From Mesostigma viride (taxonomy: Eukaryota > Streptophyta > Mesostigmatophyceae > Mesostigmatales > Mesostigmataceae): a stretch of 22,500 nucleotides of DNA. Below, piece after piece: positions 16,345 to 22,500 of this stretch. The notes under the pieces were generated by a model. It worked only from the letters and a program-made list of their open reading frames with translations, had not been told where the DNA came from and ran no database searches. The translations under genes and the position numbers were made by a program. How positions within the stretch are numbered: position 1 is the first letter of the stretch; every line of letters starts with the position of its first letter. Where the stretch lies: the NCBI GenBank assembly GCA_009746045.1, contig RPFO01002026.1, positions 1 through 22,500 of the forward strand, written 5' to 3'.

Positions 16345-17214
16345 TCACGCAGTCGAACAGGGGTACTGTTCCCCCAGCGCGGACATCGCCTCACAAATCG
16401 CCCTTGGGTACGATTTAGTCCCCTCAAAAAACCTTGAACATTTCACCTTTGAACTTAAAATGCACTTCACCCCCCATCCGAATTACAAGTCCGGCCAAAT
16501 TGACACCAGACCAGCTGTCTGTAACGTCGCCGTGCATAGTGCTGAGAGACTTTCTCGCCTCACGATACTTGGTACACCACTTCTTGTGTTCCTCCCAGTC
16601 CGCACGCTGGCATTCGGCAGCACAATACCGGACGTCTCGACAACCCCCGCACTTGCGGTGGACACCCTCCATCACAGAGCACGCCTGATTCGAGCAACAC
16701 TTTGGAAGCGAGCCGAGCATCGGCCCTCCCACCCCCGGGAGAACGATCATCCGTGAAAACGTCAATTTCACGGACTCGGAATTCCCGAATGTAAAATGGA
16801 AACCTTCAAACCCCCCCCCTCTACTCTCGCCGATACGGTCAATCTCGGCTGCGCCTCACTCGCGTCTGGAAATTTCCCCCACTGGTCTTTCTCCCACTGG
16901 TCCCACCCAACCTTTCCGACATACGACACCAGAAGTCGAAACTCGACGTCTCGATTGAGTGGAACCCGATCCGCCGGCGTGGGCTTGTAGAATCCGCCAG
17001 CCAAGGCGAAGTACATGTCCAGCAACTGGAGATTAATCTGTCGTCCTACTGAGGCGAACGAGTCATACACGACCAAAACCGCAAACTGGCGACCCAGGCG
17101 CTTCTCGTGCTGCCGTACCCATCCGTGGATCTCGCGAGCCCGGTTAAGTACGTTTGCTGCCACGCAGGCAATCGCAGCGCGGGTCGAAGATTCCAGCTCG
17201 CCCGTCTCCGCCAT
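16345..17214 (-). CDS. MYND-type zinc finger protein, frame broken at two homopolymers
   Basis: The likely start is MAETGELESSTRAA at 17214, 7 nt after GCGCAG. The first frame reaches ARVEGGG at the G9 run 16811-16819. A shift there continues FEGFHFTFGNSESVKLTFSR without a stop into the finger: C-x4-C, then RKCGGCRDVRYCAAECQRAD followed by WEEHKKWC, at about residues 170-212. The CxxC-x5-C-x3-C-x7-H-x3-C part is the classic MYND pattern; the first pair is spaced C-x4-C instead of the usual C-x2-C. MYND fingers bind short proline-containing peptides in partner proteins. The frame stops at 16424 after EMFKVF, but a one-base change in T6 (16428-16433) would continue to CEAMSALGEQYPCSTA ending at 16345, matching the paralogue at 15425. 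The N-terminal 130 residues match no family I know. Confidence 0.65.
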
Positions 17215-17412
17215 CCCTCCCCTGCGCCATGCAATTGGCACGTGCGTAATACGTAAGTTATATTTTACTCAACCCCCCTTTTGACATTTCTCCATCCCAA
17301 CGGCCGTTGGCGCAAGAAAATCACACCCAAAGTCAACGATTGATGACGGCCTCATATAGCAAAATTGAAGATTAAAATTATTGATACATCATCCACAAAA
17401 CTCCTAATCGAA
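17215..17412. other. Spacer with one palindrome core
   Basis: Perfect core at 17297-17310, followed on the plus strand by CGCAAGAAAATCACACCC, i.e. a single complete unit of the 46-bp array type. No gene seen and no exact AATAAA for the stop at 17413. Confidence 0.6.
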
Positions 17413-17969
17413 CTAGGTATCCCTCCAATCGGACAAGAAAAGAGGCTTCTCGTCAATTCTGGGCAAAATCGGCCCAACTCCCCACCCTTGCCAAATCCCT
17501 GATATAGAAATCAAGTTCCACCTCATTCTCATCCCCGCAAAAGCGGATTTCGGATCCATCTTCCCATTCGTCCCATTCCCCACTAGCTTTAGCTTTCTGT
17601 GTAAATTTTTGTATGACAATTTCGGCCACGATGTTCTCAACCCCTCTATTCCTGTCCTCCAGAAGCCTTAAAGCCTCAGACGTCACATCAGTAGACGTCT
17701 CCCCTCTGTCCAACAGCCACAGCGCCAGTCCAAATTCGGCGGCATCCAGAGGAAGACTCTCCAAGTACGACGGCGTCAGCCAATCACGAAAACCGCGATT
17801 GGTACGTTCGTTCGAAAAGTAGAGCATGCTCTTCAATCCCCATATATACTCATTAGCAGCCAGCATCTCCATCTCCTTAGCCACCTTTTCCCTCTCCTCA
17901 ACTTGCTGTTTTAAGTCCTCGTCTCTCTCGAGCTCGCTTACGTCAAAATCCATTTCTCCCCACATACAC
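17413..17969 (-). CDS. C-terminal half of an F-box-like family protein (possible last exon)
   Basis: Open frame with ATG at 17965 (MWGEMDFDVSELER), coding about 183 residues. From YIWGLKSMLYFSNER through YLESLPLDAAEFGLALWLLD to VENIVAEIVIQKF it aligns with YELWGLRSIFWF, WVKLLEGLPLEGGGMACAVL and MASVLVELAMQVL of the protein at 21331-22236, but the F-box end is missing. Charged residues 10-35 are coiled-coil-like. If AG|G at 17970 is a splice acceptor, the frame joins in phase 2 to the small exon ending at 20413, giving TTVLER-CMWGE, comparable to RRVLERNWRGW in the paralogue. Otherwise it is a 5'-truncated gene. No GCAG precedes this ATG, unlike neighbouring genes, which favours the exon reading. 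Confidence 0.55.
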
Positions 17970-18110
17970 CTCTCGTCTCACCAGACGAAACAGTAGCGAG
18001 TCGTCTCAGCCAGGCAAAACAGTATTTTGAGGCATCCTATTCACTACGAATTATTCGTGCCACAGGATACACATTTTTTTTAACACATCTTCATCTTTTT
18101 CTGGCCCTTA
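17970..18110. other. Short repeat-containing spacer before the satellite
   Basis: Contains a hairpin CGTCT-CACC-AGACG near 17974-17987 and a diverged direct repeat (GTCTCACCAGACGAAACAGTA and GTCTCAGCCAGGCAAAACAGTA, about 28 bp apart, each split here to its first 20 or so bases). No gene seen beyond the possible acceptor at 17970. Confidence 0.4.
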
Positions 18111-20350
18111 ATGGGCAGAAAAATTGTTATAACCACCACTAAGCTGCTTGAAAGACACATCCTGCCTTACTGCCACATGAAAAGAATAAAATGCACATGG
18201 TAATTTTTTTCCAATTCCAACGGCCGTTGGCTCACAACCCCCCTGTGGGAAGGGTGGATGCCTTACGAACCAGTCAAGCCCCATCTTTATGCTCAGCTAG
18301 TTTTTTTGGAGGCCTTTCTAGGAAGGCACATGGTAATAACCTTCACTAAGCTGCATGAAAGAGGCATCCTGCCTTACTGCCACCAAATGAAAAGAAAGAA
18401 ATGCACATGATAATGTTTTTCCAATTCCAACGGCCGTTGGCTCACAACCCCCCTGTGGGAAGGGTGGATGCCTTACGAACCATTCAACCACATCTTTATG
18501 GTCAGCTAGATTTTTGGAGGCCTTTCTTGGAAGGCACATGGTAATAACCATCACTAAGCTGCATGAAAGACAGATCCTGCCTTACTGCCACCAAATGAAA
18601 GGAATGAAATGCACATGATAATGTTTTTCCAATTCCAACGGCCGTTCGCTCACAACCCCCCTGTGGGAAGGGTGGATGCCTTACGAACCAGTGAAGCCCC
18701 ATCTTTATGCTCAGCTCGATTTTTTGGAGGCCTTTCTAGGAGAAAAATGGTAAATAGCCACCACTAAGCTGCATAAAAGACACATCCTGCCTTACTGCCA
18801 CCCAATGAAACGAATGAAATGCACATGGTAATGTTTTTCAAGTCTAACGGCCGTTGGCTCACAACCCCCCTGTGGGAAGGGTGGATGCCTTACGAACCAT
18901 TCAACCACATCTTTATGCTCAGCTAGATTTTTGGAGGCCTTTCTAGGAAGGCACATGGTAATAACCATCACTAAGCTGCATGAAAGACGCATCCTGCCTT
19001 ATTGCCACCCAATGAAACGAATGAAATGCACATGATAATGTTTTTCCAATTCCAACGGCCGTTGGCTCACAACCCCCCTATGGGAAGGGTGGATGCCTTA
19101 CGAACCATTCAACCACATCTTTATGCTCAGCTAGATTTTTGGAGGCCTTTCTTGGAAGGCACATGGTAATAACCTTCACTAAGCTGCATGAAAGACGCAT
19201 CCTGCCTTACTGCCACCAAATGAAAAGAATCAAATGCACATGATAATGTTTTTCCAATTCCAACGGCCGTTGGCTCACAACCCCCCTGTGGGAAGGGTGG
19301 ATGCCTTACGAACCATTCAACCACATCTTTATGCTCAGCTAGATTTTTGGAGGCCTTTCTTGGAAGGCACATGGTAATAACCTTCACTAAGCTGCATGAA
19401 AGACGCATCCTGCCTTACTGCCACCAAATGAAAAGAATCAAATGCACATGATAATGTTTTTCCAATTCCAACGGCCGTTGGCTCACAACCCCCCTGTGGG
19501 AAGGGTGGATGCCTTACGAACCATTCAACCACATCTTTATGCTCAGCTAGATTTTTGGAGGCCTTTCTTGGAAGAAAAATGGTAAATAGCCACCACTAAG
19601 CTGCATGAAAGACACATCCTGCCTTATTGCCACCCAATGAAACGAATGAAATGCACATGATAATGTTTTTCCAATTCCAACGGCCGTTGGCTCACAACCC
19701 CCCTGTGGGAAGGGTGGATGCCTTACGAACCATTCAACCACATCTTTATGCTCAGCTAGATTTTTGGAGGCCTTTCTTGGAAGGCACATGGTAATAACCT
19801 TCACTAAGCTGCATGAAAGACGCATCCTGCCTTACTGCCACCAAATGAAAAGAATCAAATGCACATGATAATGTTTTTCCAATTCCAACGGCCGTTGGCT
19901 CACAACCCCCCTGTGGGAAGGGTGGATGCCTTACGAACCAGTCAAGCCCATCTTTATGCTCAGCTAGATTTTTTGGAGGCCTTTCATGGAGAAAAATGGT
20001 AATAGCCACCACTAAGCTGAATGAAAGATACATCCTGGCTGATTGCCAACCCACTCAAAGGAATGAAATGCACATGATAATGTTTTTCAAGTCTAGCGGC
20101 CGTTGGCTCACAACCCCCCTCTGGGAAGGGTGGATGCCTTACGAACCAGTCAAACCCATGTTTATGCTCAGCTAGATTTTTTGGAGGCCTTTCTTGGAAG
20201 AAAAATGGTAATAGCCACCACTAAGCTGCATGAAAGACACATCCTGGCTGCTTGCCACCCTATCAAACGAATAAAAAGCATATGATAATGTTTTTCCAAT
20301 TCCAACGGCCGTTGGCTCACAACCCCCTTCGGGTAGAGGCCTTACGGACC
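18110..20350. repeat. ~208-bp satellite, about ten units, palindrome in each
   Basis: Palindrome cores start at 18218, 18427, 18635, 18844, 19052, 19260, 19468, 19677, 19885, 20093 and 20302, spacings 208 or 209 bp throughout. Each unit runs core, GCTCACAACCCCCCTGTGGG, AAGGGTGGATGCCTTACGAA, CATCTTTATGCTCAGCTAGA, TTTTTGGAGGCCTTTCTTGG, CATCCTGCCTTACTGCCACC, AATGCACATGATAATGTTTT. Some cores are altered (CTAACGG at 18844, CTAGCGG at 20093, GTTCG at 18635). Minus-strand ORFs of 65-100 codons inside are repeats of one another and not genes. End units are diverged, middle ones nearly identical. Confidence 0.95.
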
Positions 20351-20412
20351 AGTCAGAAATAGTGTCCACCAAGCTGTTCCCCCCACACCCACAGTTGTCC
20401 TTGTCCACATAC

Positions 20413-20465
20413 CTTTCCAGTACAGTTGTCCTCAGCTTCTCAGCAACGGGCGACTCCTCTCCTTG
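20413..20465 (-). CDS. Candidate small exon upstream of the satellite
   Basis: Minus strand: AAGGCAG|CAAGGAGAGGAG at 20465 and CTGGAAAG|GTATGT at 20413, a near-perfect donor. The frame QGEESPVAEKLRTTVLE(R) is open and protein-like. It would splice across the satellite (intron about 17970-20412) to the exon at 17969 in phase 2. Upstream exons are not identified; an ATG at 20536 opens a 33-codon frame (MEETSNPDALVIVFCLCDIC) in a different phase that reads through this stretch to a stop at about 20435. Without splicing, the exon frame simply runs on as YVDKDNCGCGG into satellite sequence. Confidence 0.35.
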
Positions 20466-20720
20466 CTGCCTTGACAGATATCACATAAACAAAACACGAT
20501 CACGAGAGCATCAGGATTGTTAGAGGTTTCCTCCATCGCAAAACCGTAAGATACACACACCTCAAAAACCAACTTTCTTGTCCTCCCAAATAACATATGT
20601 TTTTAAATGTAAAATAAATCACATTCATATTCTGTCACTTGATTTAACCACACAATTTTTCAGGTCCAACGCCCGTTGGCATTACGCCTCTTCCCGGTAA
20701 AAGAGTATTTATTGCTCCAA

Positions 20721-20907
20721 CCCCACAAAAAACTCGTTCCGGACCTGATCGAAGCGAAGAGCACTGCCAGGGATCGGAGTCGAGCCAGATTTGTGTGCGG
20801 AACATGATGGCTGGCCCACCTCACTCCCCAACATCAATGTGGACCTGGGTTCGAACCCTGTCAGTGCTATTCGCTTCGAACAGTTCCGGAACGAGTTTTT
20901 TGTGGGT
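20721..20907. repeat. Fold-back element with 48-bp inverted arms
   Basis: Arms 20721-20768 and 20860-20907 are inverted repeats matching at about 43 of 48 positions (CTCGTTCCGGA, GAAGCGAA and AGCACTG versus their complements), around a 91-bp middle. The inner edges AGGGATCGGA and TTCGAACCCT also pair at 8 of 10 positions, so the stem extends further. No transposase and no evident target-site duplication. The middle contains GGGTTCGAACCC, like a tRNA T-arm. A MITE-like element or a hairpin RNA precursor are both possible. Confidence 0.8.
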
Positions 20908-21306
20908 GTGGAGAAATAATGTCGACATTTTCGGTGACTGTTCAGCCTAAAAAAATCACAAGCAGATGCGACGGCCCCTCCATTAAACAAATTATCCACC
21001 ACTGTTGCGCTACACTAGCAATGTTTGTCAAGGTCCAACGGCCGTTGGCATCAAATAAATCACAACCATTGGTCACTCCATTTAACAAAATACCCACAAC
21101 TTTTTAACCACACTAGAAATGTTTTTTGAGGTCCAACGGCCGTTGGAATCCAAAAAATGCCGAATTCATGTCAAATTTATATATATGTGACAGTTGACAG
21201 AATTAGAGATAATTAAATTATCAAACCCTCTTTTATTTGCCTTTAAATTATCAGCCTTACCCATCAGCAAAAATTGGCGAATTTCATTCAATATTAGAAT
21301 TCAAAA

Positions 21307-21312
21307 TTTATT
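21307..21312 (-). terminator. Poly(A) signal AATAAA of the F-box-like gene
   Basis: TTTATT on the plus strand, AATAAA on the minus strand, 19 nt beyond the stop codon at 21331. Confidence 0.5.
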
Positions 21313-21330
21313 AATGAAATTTATGTTTCA

Positions 21331-22236
21331 TCATTCAACCTCTTCAGAATCCTCATCCAAACACAACATCATGTCCCCTTTCCACTTGTACATACTACTC
21401 TCGGCCAAATACAGCAAGCGTGCCTTCTTCCCCCCAAAAAACTTGAGATAATCCGGTGTGAAGATTGTTCCGCTGAGGACCTGCATAGCTAACTCCACCA
21501 AAACGCTTGCCATATCCTCCTCCCTACACCTCCTCTCTAATAAGGCCTTCATGTCTGCGTTCTCATCAAATCCCATGATCAGAACTGCACATGCCATTCC
21601 TCCCCCCTCCAGAGGCAGCCCCTCCAAAAGCTTCACCCATTCTGCCTCCCTACGCGCTCTCCTCCCCGGAGGAAAAAAAATGTCCTCATCCGGGTCATAA
21701 GGAGTATCGCAGAACCAGAAAATGCTCCTTAACCCCCATAGTTCATAATTATCGTACAAGTCATCCATTTCCTTTCCCAATTGGCGTAAGCGAGCTGTCC
21801 ACCCCCTCCAATTCCTCTCCAACACACGTCTCCTCTCAGCACGCTGGGACCTGAACAACCCTCCCATCGTCCTTGCTCGTGCATGTCCCTCTGGTGCTGG
21901 CTGGCGTCCTAACACCTCCTCAACTTCTTCACAATATACCTTAAAATACATTCCCCTTGTGACGAGTGTGTAGGGGGTGATATCAGCTCTTGCACACTTT
22001 ACTTGCCCGCCATACAATTCTCGGAAAAGAGACTCAGTTATCAATGTACGAGGACCATCCCCGAATGCGTCCACGAACCCAGAAATTAACTTAAAGCTGA
22101 ATTGGGGTTCATACCTCCCCGACACCGCTTCCCTAGCCCCTCTACAAACTGCTTCAAAGCGGGCTACGTCGGGCGCCTCCATAAAAGCTGCGACTTCGGT
22201 CCAAATTTCCCACGGCAGTGAGATATCCCCTTCCAT
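21331..22236 (-). CDS. F-box-like protein, 301 residues
   Basis: Start MEGDISLPWEIWTEVAAFME at 22236. Residues 5-35 (ISLPWEIWTEVAAFMEAPDV then ARFEAVCRGARE) fit the F-box pattern of LP, a first helix with I/V, a second LxxxxxVCRxxR helix. F-box proteins couple substrates to SCF ubiquitin ligases through Skp1; that role here is inferred. The rest has a basic coiled segment (SQRAERRRVLERNWRGWTAR), then YELWGLRSIFWF and a helical C-terminal part with LLEGLPLEGGGMACAVLIMG, ending CLDEDSEEVE. The second half is shared with the gene at 17413-17969, so this is a local family. The ATG lies about 30 nt after TATGTGCAG, acceptor-like; a longer in-frame start at 22278 (MLCAEGTSL) is read through that site and is less likely. 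Frame intact. Confidence 0.75.
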   Translation of the reverse strand: MEGDISLPWEIWTEVAAFMEAPDVARFEAVCRGAREAVSGRYEPQFSFKLISGFVDAFGDGPRTLITESLFRELYGGQVKCARADITPYTLVTRGMYFKVYCEEVEEVLGRQPAPEGHARARTMGGLFRSQRAERRRVLERNWRGWTARLRQLGKEMDDLYDNYELWGLRSIFWFCDTPYDPDEDIFFPPGRRARREAEWVKLLEGLPLEGGGMACAVLIMGFDENADMKALLERRCREEDMASVLVELAMQVLSGTIFTPDYLKFFGGKKARLLYLAESSMYKWKGDMMLCLDEDSEEVE

Positions 22237-22500
22237 TATCGGCCCCGACGTCAAACTTGTCCCCTCTGCACATAACATACATCGACGTCCATCCTTAAAA
22301 AAAAATGAGGTTTTGTCGGAAAGAAAATATGCAAACGTTAGGCGAGGTTTCCAATCCCTAACGGCCGTTGGGTCACTAATTGTTGTTTAACCCGCTACAG
22401 TCGCATGAGAGAAAACGAAAGTCAATTTTATTCCAATTTCAAAGTGAAAGGAGAATCCACTATTACACCATTTTACAACACAAATCAGGTCAATTTTATT
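22237..22500. other. Upstream flank of the F-box-like gene and probable 3' end of a further gene
   Basis: A palindrome core with CTAACGG lies at 22358-22371. On the minus strand ATGCGACTGTAG at about 22403-22392 resembles the ATGCGACTGAAG and ATGCGACTAGG sequences at the stops of the genes ending at 15425 and 14387, so another minus-strand gene may end here. AATAAA occurs on the minus strand near 22430 and 22498. No ORF is called. Confidence 0.35.

Larger units (their letters stand above)
20470..21330. other. Gene-poor stretch with three palindrome cores and a fold-back element
   Basis: Cores at 20666-20679 (CCAACGCCCGTTGG), 21035-21048 and 21133-21146 (both perfect), each preceded by GGTC or AGGTC, about 98 bp apart for the last two. 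The fold-back element lies at 20721-20907. Apart from the short ATG frame at 20536, no gene is seen. Confidence 0.6.

Noticed and set aside
18318-20408. Repeated minus-strand ORFs of 60-100 codons in the satellite
   Set aside because: They are copies of one satellite frame with start and stop set by the repeat; no independent coding support.
20759-20867. tRNA gene with AGCACTG/CAGTGCT acceptor stem and a TTCGAA T-loop
   Set aside because: At about 109 nt it is too long without an intron, the T-stem pairs poorly and no clear D-arm or anticodon arm is seen; the pairing is part of the larger fold-back.

Overview
This looks like a nuclear genome segment of a eukaryote, probably a plastid-bearing alga. 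It has strong GT-AG introns (for example a GTAAGT donor at 1878-1883 with a TAACTAAT branch-like site), AATAAA poly(A) hexamers behind several stop codons, GC-rich exons set in AT-rich spacers, very long tandem repeats, and a decayed fragment of plastid-type rpoB. I cannot name the species. Every nuclear gene I can support reads on the minus strand.

Layout. 1-944 holds three consecutive hairpins followed by TTTT (possible RNA 3' end) and five AATAAA signals at exact 10-bp spacing, which fit the 3' end of the gene to the right. 945-11002 reads best as one five-exon minus-strand gene of about 1,590 codons for an unrecognised nuclear-type protein. Its donor/acceptor phases match at all four introns, but its reading frame breaks at G-runs. 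Intron 4295-4958 is filled with a 46-bp tandem repeat. Intron 6114-10061 holds a second such array plus a ~3.1-kb (GGACAA)n microsatellite. 11005-11360 is a ~79-bp tandem repeat beside exon 1, and ~11522-11941 is the rpoB fragment. 12178-17214 is a head-to-tail run of six small genes: three with a Cys-x4-Cys/Cys-x2-His finger module, one MYND-finger gene, and two unrecognised. 17413-17969 encodes the C-terminal half of a protein whose full-length F-box-like paralogue lies at 21331-22236. Between them are a ~208-bp satellite (18110-20350), a small exon (20413-20465) that may splice over the satellite into the 17-kb exon, and a fold-back element (20721-20907).

One sequence ties the window together: the perfect 14-bp palindrome CCAACGGCCGTTGG. 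I count 54 exact or near-exact copies. It is the core of both 46-bp arrays and of the 208-bp satellite, is scattered singly between genes, and occurs once inside a coding exon. It equals two back-to-back Myb-type sites (CAACGG/CCGTTG). A second recurring feature is a splice-acceptor-like GCAG or CACAG at 0-33 nt before nearly every start codon, which points to 5'UTR introns or a trans-spliced leader.

The genes look like lineage-specific, tandemly duplicated families. Only F-box-like, MYND and RpoB resemblances are recognisable, and no pathway can be assigned.
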